Origin: Lithodes maja
Taxonomy: Eukaryota > Arthropoda > Malacostraca > Decapoda > Lithodidae
Assembly (NCBI GenBank): GCA_037953745.1
Contig: JBAKBP010013066.1
Coordinates: 1-64,000 of the forward strand
DNA: 64,000 nt
Reading direction: 5' to 3'
The notes under the pieces were generated by a model that had not been told where the DNA came from, ran no database searches, and saw only the letters and a list, made by a program, of their open reading frames with translations. Position numbers and translations under genes: made by a program. Below, piece by piece: positions 1 through 10,802 of the stretch; position 1 is the stretch's first letter, and each line of letters starts with the position of its first letter.

Positions 1-1622
1 AGGTTCTGACACGTTGCTGGTGCATTCTTAAGTCCGTCAGGCATAACATTGCACTGGCAAGTACTTCCGTCCACAACAAAACCACACACCTCTCCAGCAC
101 GCTCGTACAAAGGTACCTGCCAGCAAACTTTCACTAAATCCACCCTCGTGATAGGCAATGCAGCCCCGAGGCGGTCTATGGTGTCAACTCTTGATAAGGT
201 ATAGGCGTCTGTCAGGGATAATGCATACACACTCTCACAATCAACACACTCACTGATCTTGCCACTTAACACCGGTTGCAAAGTTACAGGCAACGACCAC
301 TCACGACATTCCTTATCCCTCAGACCCTTCGTCCACACGTAATCCAGCTCTGCTTGCACCATAGGCTGTCGAGCAGGATTTATACGGTAGGGAATTAAAC
401 TGAGCCTTGCACGATCTCCAGCCTGCATGTCGGATTCTACCCCGTACATCAGGTCTGAAGAAGCAACAAACATGCGAAAGTACTGCCATAGCCTAATAAA
501 CAACTGCCTTGCACTGTCTCCACGAACAACATGCCTAGTGCCCTCCCACAACCCAGCCGAGACCGCAGCTTCTAACCTGTAGTCTCCCTCCTTCTCCACC
601 TTCGTCCCTAGAACAGCCAGGTCATGAGAGGGACAATCAGTACCACCTGTGCAGTCACTCCCATAGTTCATTATTGCTAAGGTTTCCCCGCCGATACCGT
701 ACATGCGCACCCCCGCATTCCTTGTGACGACATCTGCCTGCGCAGCATCACCGCTTTCAGCGACATGGCCAGATACAGTCGGTCTATGGTAGGGCTGTTG
801 CATTAGACTAGAGCAGCATTGGGAGGCTATGCGACGACCGGGCACTGCGATACCACAGCCGACCTTACCAATCTGCTCAATGTCCTCCTTTTGACCACCA
901 CCCTTGGCAGCCATGGGTCGACCCTGACCTGGCAACCATGCCAAAGCCTCGTCGCCCACCTTGAACCACCGAAACAACGAGGCTAACGGTCTTTTAACAT
1001 TCACGTGACCTGCCCGCGGAACATCTCGCACCGTCCGAGTTGTGAGACTCAGGGGCTCGGCACGACCAGTGGGGTATGAACCGAGCTGGTGCTGGAGTGC
1101 TGCACACTGCTGCTCAGGCAGGTGCTCTAGCGCTTCCACAGCCACCAGACTCGTGTCCCCCGCCCACGGCTCCGCCGAGACATAACAATCCCTACTCTCC
1201 TCCACCTGTGCCCTACTGCCCCCCTCTCCTTCTCCACCTTGGCCGCGGCAGACCAACGCAGGGACAGTAGGCTGCTCAGGTGGTTGCCTCACAAACTCCT
1301 CCAACAGGTTCACATGACATGCTTCCCCGTCCTCGTGTTTAATCTCGACAGCACCATTACCACACTTCTGAACTTCCGGATCCTCCAACTGCAGTTTACA
1401 AATATCTGAGGGAACCAACTTGTCTAGATGCTTCCGAAGCAACCCAAGTCCTTCCCCAATATCAAACTGAGCAACCCTTTCTTCTCTCCGTGTGCAACGT
1501 TGCTGCCTCGGAGTCTCTTCCGGCCCTACCTCCTCACTAGCTGTGACAGGTCCTGGGGCCTCTCCAGACTCTAACATAGGTGCCAATACTGAATCACCCA
1601 GGAGAGCCGCCGAGTCAAAACT
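1..1622 (-). CDS. Divergent Gmr1-like pol, open, without integrase core, partial
   Basis: Translating the minus strand after the UAG at 1623-1625 gives about 540 codons with no stop, in the gag frame, continuing past base 1. The order is a post-protease linker, the motif QLEDPEVQKCGNGAVE, then a direct jump to CHVNLLEEFVRQ. E2 has about 380 residues between these two points, including the HHCC and DDE integrase parts; here they are missing. A linker like E2's follows (YVSAEPWAG, ALEHLPEQQ, TTRTVRDV). Next come about 210 residues with no E2 counterpart (roughly 370-1020), then RT-like sequence from IPYRINPARQP to the edge. RT core residues are altered: E2 has FCIDFRRLNGL where this copy has ECVDCESVYAL, although VDLVK and WQVPL survive. 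The YxDD box would lie just off the window. It may be a non-autonomous or neofunctionalised element, or a decayed copy open by chance. Confidence 0.7.
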
Positions 1623-3740
1623 CTAAAAACCAACTCCAGCTTTAGCCTCCTCCTGTTGATCGTTCCTCTGCTGGTCTGAAGACGGAGGACTAGGCTGTGA
1701 CACTGTAGCTGCTCGAGCTCGGGTGACAGCACACGCCATGGGTTGTGCCTGGCACCGCTCGACACACTCTCGCTCTTCCCTACTCACGTCGGCCGGCCTC
1801 TCGGCAACGACTAAGGGTAGAACCTCAGAAGCGGGCATTGCAAAGTCGTTGCCGAGAAGAAGGTCGACGCCCTCCACTGGCAGTTTCTCCACAATCCCAA
1901 CATCCAATTCACGTGCCACACCATCCACCTCCAACTCCAACCGCACCAGCGGGTATGACCGAGTTGCATTAATACCCTGCACCACTACCACCCGAGCCGC
2001 ATTTATAGGGTAGCCAGTCAAGTTATTCATCAAAGTCTGGGAAGCACCTGTATCACGCAAGACCTCTACTCCATGCTTGCGCCCCGCCCACATCACGCAA
2101 CCCCGTCCTCTATGGTCGCAAAAAACATCCTGAGCAGGGTTCGAGCCTCCCAGGTGCTTCTGCATTGGCTGTGCCTCAGCCTCTGACGAACTGCCCCGGG
2201 CAAACTCAGAAGACTTCAGAGACACACCAATGTTGCAGGCCAAAGACACAGCTGCTGTAGGTGGTTTGCTAGGACAGACTCTTGCAAAGTGCCCCTTTTC
2301 ATGACAATGATAACACTCCAACTCCCCTCTGGGCTTCCCTTGGTACTGGGAAGGGCCCGGCCCCTTCTTAAATGGGACGGTGCTAGTCTTGTGGTCAGTC
2401 TTGGTATCATAGCTCTTGTACTTGTTTGCATAAGGTATATCACTAACTCGGGGGGGTGGGGCATCACGCCCCTTGTTACCTGCCTCACTACGCTGGGCAG
2501 ACCCGCACCCACGAATTAGTGATAGCCGGAGGTCAGCCATCTCAGCTGCCTCCTGTAGAGTTTTAGGGTTCTTTTCTTTAATAGTTAAAGTCATATCTGC
2601 ACCAGTACACTTATAAAACTGCTCGAGCAGAAACAGCTCAGTCAACTGTTCGGCCGTCTCAGCTTTCTCAGAACGTGTCCAGTTTGTAAGTGCATCTTTT
2701 AAGTCCCGGGCATGTTCAAGAAAGGTCGCCTCCCTAGTCTTTGTAACACCCCGAAACTTCAATCGATATGTTTCTGGTTGCAACTCGTATGCCCGTAGGA
2801 CAGCTCTCTTCAATTCTGGGTAGTCAATGCAAGACTCTAAAGGCAGTGCATCATAAGCCTTCAGACCCTTACCCGTAAGTCTTGAGGAGACCAGAGCTGC
2901 CCACTTCTCTTCAGGCCAATTATGCTCCCTACACTTCTTCTCAAAACGATTAAAAAATTCTGTGACTTCAGTTTCACTAAATGCCGGCACCAACTTGACT
3001 AAGTGGGACAAGGACTGTTCTCTTACTTGGCCCTCACGGCCCATCCGAATCCCTGTCGACTCTGCACGAGTCTTATCTAAATCTATTTGAGCACAATATT
3101 TCTCTGAGTCGTACCTAAGCTCAGCCTCGTGCCTCCTAACCTCAATCTCATGCCTCCTAGTCTCATTCTCCTGCTTCCTAGACTCAGCCTCAATCTCCTT
3201 CTCCTGCTTCCTAGACTCAGCCTCAATTTTAGCAAGCTCAAGTCTAAATATCATATCTGGAGACAGGCAGGAAGAGGGAGCTGCCACTACTGAAGGAGGG
3301 GGGGCAAGAACTGGGGAACCACCATACGCACCGCCCGAGGGCACTTCAATCTTCCAATTCTCATCCCTCTGTGGGAGAGTGCTAACCTCCGGCAACTGAG
3401 TGGACGGCACTGTGGGAGTCGAGTGAGAGGGGATCTGGGGAGGAACCCCCCCAAACGCCCTCTCCTCCGAAACCCCATGTCGCCCACGCAACACCCAGGA
3501 AATCAGCTCCCCCTGGGACATCCCTCCTACATTGGATCTGCCCAAAACCTTGGCTATCAGGTGCAAGCCATAAATATCCACCCCAGTCAGCCTCCCCTCC
3601 GTCACATGGTACTGCTTACTCACAAAAAGTCTAGCATCCTCCTCACTAGTTACTAACGGCACCTCCTCAAATGGCATCTCTCGCTCCTCGTCAGTACTAG
3701 GGCACGACATACTGAAGTTCACAAAAAATTCTCGAGACAA
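1623..3740 (-). CDS. gag: Gag-protease polyprotein of E1
   Basis: This 705-residue ORF forms the particle protein and aspartic protease. The N-terminal part is unassigned. A charged coiled-coil stretch with repeated AESRKQE/RRHE units is near residues 170-215. A capsid region from LSHLVKLVPAF to about EMADLRLSL resembles the SCAN-type fold, with PETYRLKFRGV and FLEHARDLKDAL. A CCHC zinc knuckle (CYHCHEKGHFARVC) and a retropepsin motif (LRDTGASQTLM, later LLLGNDF) follow. The stop is UAG in VGF-stop-SFDSAALLGD. E2 has AAG (Lys) at the same codon and reads through into pol, so a single base change or a readthrough signal separates Gag from Pol here. The start could be the first Met or the second (MSCPSTDEER), 10 codons later. 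Confidence 0.88.
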   Translation of the reverse strand: MSREFFVNFSMSCPSTDEEREMPFEEVPLVTSEEDARLFVSKQYHVTEGRLTGVDIYGLHLIAKVLGRSNVGGMSQGELISWVLRGRHGVSEERAFGGVPPQIPSHSTPTVPSTQLPEVSTLPQRDENWKIEVPSGGAYGGSPVLAPPPSVVAAPSSCLSPDMIFRLELAKIEAESRKQEKEIEAESRKQENETRRHEIEVRRHEAELRYDSEKYCAQIDLDKTRAESTGIRMGREGQVREQSLSHLVKLVPAFSETEVTEFFNRFEKKCREHNWPEEKWAALVSSRLTGKGLKAYDALPLESCIDYPELKRAVLRAYELQPETYRLKFRGVTKTREATFLEHARDLKDALTNWTRSEKAETAEQLTELFLLEQFYKCTGADMTLTIKEKNPKTLQEAAEMADLRLSLIRGCGSAQRSEAGNKGRDAPPPRVSDIPYANKYKSYDTKTDHKTSTVPFKKGPGPSQYQGKPRGELECYHCHEKGHFARVCPSKPPTAAVSLACNIGVSLKSSEFARGSSSEAEAQPMQKHLGGSNPAQDVFCDHRGRGCVMWAGRKHGVEVLRDTGASQTLMNNLTGYPINAARVVVVQGINATRSYPLVRLELEVDGVARELDVGIVEKLPVEGVDLLLGNDFAMPASEVLPLVVAERPADVSREERECVERCQAQPMACAVTRARAATVSQPSPPSSDQQRNDQQEEAKAGVGF

Positions 3741-3913
3741 AAGTGTTAAACTCCCTTATGTAAGCACTAATTACTAAATTAACTGGAGTCTCTTAAATGC
3801 TCTCCTAATTGCCTTACAAAAAAAAATATTCTTCAATATGTACGCTAAAGTACGAACAAACAAATGTTGTACAACTCTGCAGAAAATTATACTGTTCACA
3901 AAATCCTAAGCAA

Positions 3914-3921
3914 GGTCGCCA
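3914..3921 (-). other. Primer-binding site of E1
   Basis: On the minus strand TGGCGACC begins two bases after the LTR end. The same octamer and spacing occur in E2 and E3. It resembles the 3' end of arthropod tRNA-Arg (ending GGTCGCCA); the match beyond eight bases is weak, so the tRNA identity is tentative. Confidence 0.7.
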
Positions 3922-3923
3922 TT

Positions 3924-5767
3924 TGTTACGACCGGGCACTCGGGTACACTAGGGCTCTTACACAGGACTCGAGTATGGCTCGCTGCCACAACGGAAACAC
4001 ACGATCCCAACCCCAGAGTACTGCCAGCCGAACAAAAAACGCCACTACCCTCCAGAGTTCTATCTGCTATAACGGGGTATACAAGAACTCGGTACTAGCG
4101 TTTCACACAACAGACTAATAACAAGACGGGAGTTATCTAGTCTGGTCAACAATCAAACAAAGAAGAAAGTACTACAACACTAAAGAATAGTGTTGGCCGA
4201 AGCCGAAGTAATCCACCCTTGACTAAGAACTTAAGAAGTCCTCCACCCTCTACTTCGGATCGGCACTATTACGTTACGTTAAACAATAGTCCTCGAGCAT
4301 CAAGCAAGGAATCTTCTGATAAAGTTAGATGCTTCTCGAATACTCGTAAGAAGTAAGTATCGGATTTTGAACAGCAATTCAATAAGTAACACACTGGCAA
4401 TTAAAGGCTTTAAGTTGACATAAGAAGAATTATAAGAATAAACAATAGTAAATGGCAAACATTAAGAAGAAGTACTCCGACAATGCACTGGCAATAGCCT
4501 ACTAAGATTGTGCTCGTGGGCCACTAATCTCTGAAGTAGCTAAGCGTGCCACACATGAAATCAATAGTGCATAAACAATAATATACATAAGGAGAAGCTT
4601 CAATACTATGCTGTATCTGCTGGTCGAGCAAAGTCTAGCTGGGATACATAAGGTTAAGAGACAATGGCTGAGCAAGCGGCTCGTAGCCTAGCGAGGTCCT
4701 TAAGACTGTGCGGCCAAATTACGTTAATTGACGGGATGCTCTCTTGAGAGATCCAGATCACTAGTATCTGGTTCTCTCCTGGCGATCCTCTCAAAGTCAA
4801 GCAAATGAGATAGCACAGTGTTGGGTGGCAGAGGCAAAAGCCCTCACTCGCAACACAGTGCTAAACTCCCACGGTACACAGTCAGAAAGACCACCTAGGC
4901 GTTTCACGTCTCCGTTGCAATTGTACTGGTTCAACCGCAACCTAGTACTCATAGGAAATCACAACTCAGAAACCCTATCCCAGTCTAGCATTGCTTAAAC
5001 CAGCAGAAAACAGGAACATGAATAATCGCACACAGGGAAATGCATATACGAGTGCAACAAACATCAATCAATCCTATTCTAGTTAACCCTTCCAAAAATA
5101 GGCTATCTAACAGGCACTTATCTCGTGAGAACTCAAGCGATAATACTTTGGCTGACTAAATCTGCACCAAAGGGGTCATTGGTTAAAAAGGGACGAGAAG
5201 AGAAGAAGATAGGCTGTTCAGAGAGTAGAGAAAGTTCACATCAGTCGGAAGAATATGGATAGTTGCAAGGGATATGAGAAGTCGCTCTGCCTGATGAGTT
5301 CTGAAGAATGGTGGCAAGAACCTCTCTTTTTATACTCGGCCCTCTAGCGGCATATCTCAAACTACTTAAGGACCGCCCACTGGCAATCATGACGTCATAT
5401 TCTCTCTCAATCTGGGATCGACAAAGGATTTCCCACGCGCTTGATGAGGGAGGAGGGAGGAGGGAGGAGGGAGTGAGGCCTACACACCTCGTGGCGCGCT
5501 CACTGGCCGTCGTTACATAACTCTCTCTCTCATCATTATAAATAAGTCCCACACACAATACTTATATCTAATGATATAAAATAGAACTCGTTGACTTAGA
5601 AGAAAACAAAATACATAATTATAATACTTATAGTACAACGGTTCACATAAACTGAGTTAGGAAACTCTACACAGACTACAGCCAAAGTTCCTGCCCTGAC
5701 GATCCTAGCGAGAGTGGGGCCTGACTGGGCGTTCTGTACAGCATGCTCATACTCGACATGCGTCACA
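3924..5767 (-). repeat. 5' LTR of E1
   Basis: The 1844-bp LTR runs TGTTACGACC to GCGTCACA as written on the plus strand, so it has TG...CA ends. It aligns along its whole length to the two 1848-bp LTRs of E2 with scattered differences. A TATA box lies about 1.4 kb from its inner end. Short ORFs inside it are not conserved as proteins. Confidence 0.93.
5326..5334 (-). promoter_or_regulatory. TATA box in E1 LTR
   Basis: TATAAAAAG on the minus strand sits at the same offset (1402 bases from the inner LTR end) as in both E2 LTRs. It probably marks the U3 promoter, with transcription toward gag. Confidence 0.6.
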
Positions 5768-5827
5768 CTAGGAGGAAGCGAAAAACATTTAATTATATCT
5801 TGGAGGGGGTAATGGGTGTTTATTTAA

Positions 5828-6032
5828 CCCCTTCAGCACCATGGCGCCTTTTTACCTTTGATTCTGGCTAAAATTAGATGATTGTATGCAGTTTAAGAAG
5901 AACCCATGTTACTAAGAGGGTTTATTGAGATCGTATTTACCCATTTAAGTCGTATAGGTAGATTATAAACTAAAGAAAATAGTCTAATGGTAACCAGATT
6001 ATGATGAAAATTACGTAATGGTGGTGAAGGGA
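5828..6032. mobile_element. piggyBac-like MITE, copy 1
   Basis: A 205-bp element flanked by TTAA on both sides (5824-5827 and 6033-6036). It has imperfect terminal inverted repeats, CCCCTTCAGCACCATG at the left and the complement of ATGGTGGTGAAGGGA at the right. No coding capacity. The interior matches the copy at 14279-14473 throughout. TTAA duplication plus CCC-starting ends is the piggyBac signature. Confidence 0.8.
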
Positions 6033-6179
6033 TTAAGCTTGATTGGGATCTAGCGAGGTTAGTAAAAAACAAATAGATAAACATATATAGCAAACAATAA
6101 CTACTACTCCCTTAAGTGAATAGAATAGCATAAACTCAAGACTAGTGTCATCGTTAACTTCGCTGGCATGCGCGAAAGG

Positions 6180-6530
6180 AAACACATTTCTAGCTTTATA
6201 AATGTGGTGAAAAAGAAGCTGTGTTCCGTGTGGCGGGTGTGTGGCAGGATGACGAGGGGGCTCCTTTGTGCGGCTGACGGGGGGCTGAAGGGGGCGGTGG
6301 TAGGGTGGTCCTGTGGTCTTTGATTGTGAGGGGAGAGGCTGAAGGAGGGTGGGGGGGAAGAGGGATTTTTGGTGTGGAGGTTGGTGATTTTGAGGGGAGG
6401 GGACAAGAAGTTTAGGGAGATGAATGGTAGGGGTATGGAAGAGATGGGTTATTATTGGCGTGAGTAATCCTGTGGTCTTTGATTGTGAGGGGAGAGGCTG
6501 GAAGGTACAAAGGAGTACAAAGGAAATCAA
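6180..6530. repeat. Purine-rich dispersed repeat with 33-bp direct repeats
   Basis: The 33-base string starting TCCTGTGGTCTTTGATTG occurs at 6309-6341 and 6468-6500. Related text (GGGATTTTTGGTG, GATGAATGGTAGG, CTTTGATTGTGAGG) recurs at 12460-12560 and 13340-13370. Minus-strand ORFs across it are Pro/Ser-rich low complexity and are not credible genes. 6531-6726 holds no recognised feature and may include the 3' untranslated end of the LINE next to it. Confidence 0.55.
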
Positions 6531-6726
6531 GCAACAACAGATCTAGTGACCCTTCTAGGTTGCTTGTTCCAAACCACTGAGGATCAAGTGTCCAAACAGT
6601 GGTTTAGAGTGGGTAAGGGTACATTGGAAAGGGAATTACTGCCCTGGACCTAATGTCCGTGGCAGGATAGGGAAGTTAGTAGGGGACAGATGGGTTAGTA
6701 ACTGAGGGGGGGATAAAATAAAGTTA

Positions 6727-9548
6727 TTAATTTACAAACGCAGTCAGTCGCGGGTTTGATGCGAGATATTTGTCTAGGCGGAGTTTAAATGAATCAACAG
6801 TGATGCAGTCTATAACGTTTCGGGAAGACCATTCCACAAGTTGACAACTCGATTGAAGAAGAAATTCTTAGATTCGTGTGAGTTAAAAGATTTACCAATA
6901 ATTTTGCAACCGTTTCCCCGTGTGTAATTAGATTGGTCGATAGTGAAGTACTTACTACAGTCCATAGTGTCGATGCCTTTGATGATTTTGAACACTTGAA
7001 TTAAGTCACCTCATAATCTGCGCTGGGTTAAAGGAAATATATTTAATTCTCTAAGACGCTCTTCGTATGGTTTGTTCTTTAGGCTAGGTATCATTTTGGT
7101 AACTCTACGTTGAACTCGTTCTAGCTTGTTTATATCTTTTTGGTAATAAGGGCACCAGGATTGAACGCAGTATTCCAGAAGAGGGCGGACTAAGGAATTG
7201 TAAAGGGTTAGGATAACTTCTTTGGATTTATGCTCAAATGACCTGCCTATAAAGCCAATTATTTTGTTTGCCTTCTTAACAACTTCTGAACATTGTTGAC
7301 TCGGTTTTAGGTTACTCGATATTGTTACTCCCAGATCGGTTTCTCTGTTTACATTCTTAAGCTGAGTGCCATTCATCGAATAGTTTGCTTTCTCATTTAG
7401 GAATCCGATATGTAGTACTTTACATTTATCCGCATTGAAACTCATTTGCCAAATTTGGGCCCAACATGACAATTTATCTAGATTGTGTTACATATCATCA
7501 ACTTGTTCTTTTGAAAGTACGCTATTTGCAATTTTTGTATCGTCAGCAAATTTTGAGATTGTACAGGTGACACCCTCATCTATGTCGTTGATATAAATTA
7601 GAAAGAGAATTGGACCTAGTACCGATCCCTGGGGTACCCCGCTACTTACATTGGTCCATTTAGATGCCTTACCGTTTATGACTACTCTTTGCTTTCTGTC
7701 GCTGAGCCAATTTTCTATCCATTTCAACACACCGTCTTGTATTCCATGCGCTTTTAGTTTTAGCAGTAAACGTTTGTGGGGAACTTTGTCAAAGGCCTTT
7801 TGAAAATCAAGGTTTATAATATCTACAGCTTTACTCTCATCGTAGAGGTTGAGGATATCGTGGAAGAAGTCTAAGAGGTTTGTTAAACAGGAACGTTTTT
7901 TACGAAAGCCGTGTTGAGTATCTTTAAGTATGTTTTTTTTCCTCTAAGTGATTTACGAGTCTGTCTCGTATGACCGTTTCTAGCATTTTACATACAACTG
8001 AGGTTAAGCTACTTGGACGATAGTTACTGGGTAGGGATTTGCTGCCTTTTTTTAATATCGGTGTTACGTTGGCTAGCTTCCACTGATCAGGCATAGTTCC
8101 AGACTGCAAGGATTTATTGAATAACAAAGTCAGTGGTTTGGAGAGCTCATCCTTAGCTTCCTTTAGAACTCTAGGCGAGATTGTATCAGGTCCAGGCGTT
8201 TTATTTACCTTGAGTTTATCTAAACAATTCAATACTTCTCTCTCTGTAACGGTGATATTGCTTAGAACATCTGAATTATCAATCTGAATCGGCGATGGTG
8301 TAGGGATATCACTGAGGTCTTCTGTTGTAAAAACTGATGCAAAGAAGGTATTGAGGGCATTACTCATTTGTACTTCGTCTTTGGTGTATTCTCCATTTTC
8401 ATCGACTAACGGTCCAACAGTTGTAGTAATTACTTTTTCCTTTCTGATATAACTATAGAATTCTTTCGGGTTTGTTTTACTTTGATTCGCAATATGTAAC
8501 TCTAAGGTCTTTTTACTTTGCTTAATTAACTTTTTGGCTTTGCGTCGTAGCTCTACAAATTTCACCCGTTCTTCGTCATTTTGTGAGGATTTTAATCCAT
8601 CATTAGCAAATTTTTTAGCAAGCAGACAGTTTGAAATATCTTTATTCCACCATTTGGGCTTATTATTATGGCCTGGACGCCGTATTTTCGATGGTATGCA
8701 GCCTTGCACTGCTTTTAGGTAAGTGGTTTCGAATAACTTCCAAGATGTATTTATGTCATTATTGTTAATTAAAAAGCTCCAGTCAGATTTTTTAAACATA
8801 GCTCTAAGTTTATGGAAGTTTGCTTTCTTGAAATTAGGGACTTTTTCGATGCTACCATTTGGTTCGTTACTAGTAATCTTTAAAGTGAAAGTTATCGTAC
8901 GATGGTCGCTGTTACTGAATTCATCACCAACATTCAAATTCTCTATTAATTCTTCTTTTGTTGCAAGTACAATGTCAAGAACGTTATTACCACGGGTCGG
9001 CGTTCGAACAAATTGATAAAGCGAACTCTCTTGCAAGTTCGTATACAAGTCATGTCCGGAGTGTGAAGTAAGAGTATCGCCCCACTTGGTCACAGGTAAA
9101 TTAAAGTCGCCAAAAATTACGGTATCTTGTGAGTTACTTACATCTGCAATTTGTTCGTAAATTTCTCGGTCAGTTTGCACTGATTGAGCTGGAGGTCTGT
9201 ATATTAATGCAAGTATTATTTTTGTACCTTTATTATTCTTTATTAGCACAAAAGATGTGTTGACGTTCACAATTTGAGGTTTTGACAAGAGGGTAGGGTT
9301 AAGACTTTCTTTGATATAAAGTAAAACGCCACCTCCATTTCGATTTATTCGGCTTTTCTCAAACATTACAAACCGGGAAGTGAATACTCTGCTAAAAAGT
9401 CTCTATCTTCTGTATTGAGCCAAGATTCTGTTATGCCAATCACATCATAATTTTCTGTAAACACTAGCTCCTCTAAATCTGAAAATTGATTGCGTATGCT
9501 ACGAGCGTTTGCATAGAAAACCTTTAAATTTGTTATTTTAGAACTCAC
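6727..9548 (-). pseudogene. LINE ORF2: endonuclease/reverse transcriptase, decayed
   Basis: The reading starts at MSSKITNLKVFYANARS, an APE endonuclease N-terminus (IGITESWL, then GDFNLPV and SDHRTITF). A one-base frameshift lies near 9366, another at the T run near 7932. RT motifs follow: [33 protein letters not shown] and FADDTKI. In-frame stops occur at about 7487 (after VDDM) and about 7015 (RRL-stop-GDLIQVF), and a frameshift at about 6815. The frame ends with TAA at 6727-6729. The 3' domain (FNRVVNLWNGLPE) is typical of CR1/L2-type LINEs. Confidence 0.85.
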
Positions 9549-9686
9549 GGAACGCTCTTTAATAATATTTTTTGGTTCTTGTCGGATCTACATTTATGTT
9601 CATGGCTGTCCTCAGTCCTTGCTGTCTTCGGTCCTTATCGCTGGTGGTCCTCGGTTGCCTCTGTTTTTTACTTGGCGTTGGATGAT

Positions 9687-10802
9687 TTATGTCACTGCTG
9701 CTTCTTCTCGGATGGCGTTTTTTGATCCATGGCTGCGGACTGCTTCGTGTAGGAGACGACCCATGCGTGCTGAACCCACAGGGTTTAGATGAGTGCCATC
9801 CTTGCGGAGCAGAGTAGGCTGGTTGTAGAAGTTGTCCCAGAGGTTGATGAATTCAACTTCTTCCCTCAGACACAAATATTTTAGTCGGCTATTTGTGCTG
9901 AAGGCCTTGTCGTAGAATTTGTCAGGTGCGTCGATCTTGGGGAGAATGCCTGAGATGATGATATTCCTTGACTTGTTTTTGTAGTGCTGGATCATCTTGC
10001 GATATTTCTCCATCAACTCTTCGGATCTGGTGCGCATAACGTCATTTGAACCAGCATGGATGACAAAAAAGGTATTTTCATTTGCATCTTTTGTGGTATC
10101 TTCGAAGGCTTCCACAATGTCGTCCAGTCCAGCTCCTGGGATGCAAAATCTTTTTTGTCGATTTGAGACTCTGTCGCAGAACTCTTCGACCTGACCTCGT
10201 AGGATGGAATCCCCAACGAGCCTGTTCTCTTCTGGTTCGTCTTCCATCTCTACCAATATCTTAAATCTGTTTGACATTGTGACTGGTAGATGAGACCTTT
10301 TCTGCGTTGGCCGTGCACCGTTCCTCACTGGTGTAAATCCAGAAACCTGTGGTGGCGGGTCTCTGCATACAGGTCGGGGAGAGGAGTGGTTAGAACGTGG
10401 GCGAGGGGTTGGTACTGTTCGTGCTAGCAGGCTTCTTGCACGAGGAGTGGGGGAGAGACTAAGGTGAACAGGCCGGCTGTCCTGGTTTGATGTCGGCTCA
10501 GGTTCGTCAGAAGCATCTGCTGCAGGTGTTGGATTGTTGGCAGATGACGTTAGGGCGGTGGTGGATGCTGGAGTTGAAACAATTGGAGTTAGTGATACTC
10601 CAACATTGAGTGTTACAAACTCTTGGAGTGATTCCAGCTTCCTGGTGAGGGCGTTGATCTTGTTGTGGGCTTCATCCAATTTAGCTGTCAAATCCTCTCG
10701 TTGCTGGCAGAGTCGGCAGACTTGTGGATCGGCAGGAGCAAACATGGAAGCACCAAACCTACCAGCGCAGTTCGTACAGGCACGAGGCATGGTGATGATC
10801 AC
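9687..10802 (-). CDS. LINE ORF1 with zinc ribbon, coiled coil and SGNH esterase domain
   Basis: 371 residues. CTNC (9-12) and CRLC (29-32) form a probable zinc ribbon. Residues 35-63 are heptad-like (LDEAHNKINALTRKLESLQ). A Ser/Thr/Pro-rich linker runs to about 175. Residues 190-360 are an SGNH hydrolase: block I GDSI (Ser199), block III GSND (251-254), and block V DGTHLNP (Asp335, His338). The catalytic set looks complete. In CR1-type LINEs this protein binds RNA and the esterase is thought to act on lipid or protein esters; the exact role is unsettled. The start may be Met5 (MPRACTNC). It is open although its partner ORF2 is broken. Confidence 0.85.
   Translation of the reverse strand: MIITMPRACTNCAGRFGASMFAPADPQVCRLCQQREDLTAKLDEAHNKINALTRKLESLQEFVTLNVGVSLTPIVSTPASTTALTSSANNPTPAADASDEPEPTSNQDSRPVHLSLSPTPRARSLLARTVPTPRPRSNHSSPRPVCRDPPPQVSGFTPVRNGARPTQKRSHLPVTMSNRFKILVEMEDEPEENRLVGDSILRGQVEEFCDRVSNRQKRFCIPGAGLDDIVEAFEDTTKDANENTFFVIHAGSNDVMRTRSEELMEKYRKMIQHYKNKSRNIIISGILPKIDAPDKFYDKAFSTNSRLKYLCLREEVEFINLWDNFYNQPTLLRKDGTHLNPVGSARMGRLLHEAVRSHGSKNAIREEAAVT

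Larger units (their letters stand above)
1..5767 (-). mobile_element. E1: partial Gmr1-like Ty3/gypsy LTR retrotransposon, recombinant pol
   Basis: Read on the minus strand, the element has a complete 5' LTR, a primer-binding site, a gag-protease ORF, then pol running off the left edge. The LTR and gag are nearly the same as in E2 (14715-24193). Below about 1585 the sequence stops matching E2 closely; a short stretch there looks more like E3 (28691-38555). The 3' end and 3' LTR are outside the window. The base run after the LTR end starts CTAG, the likely target duplication, but its partner is not visible. Family assignment rests on Gag and the shared LTR as well as RT. Confidence 0.9.

Noticed and set aside
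4860..5080. LTR ORF (86 codons in E2 LTRs, MAQAKALTRN)
   Set aside because: Identical in the two E2 LTRs only because the LTRs are copies; it is not maintained as an ORF in the E1 LTR.
6033..6530. 165-codon Pro-rich ORF on the minus strand
   Set aside because: Low-complexity purine-rich repeat; its words recur at other noncoding sites.
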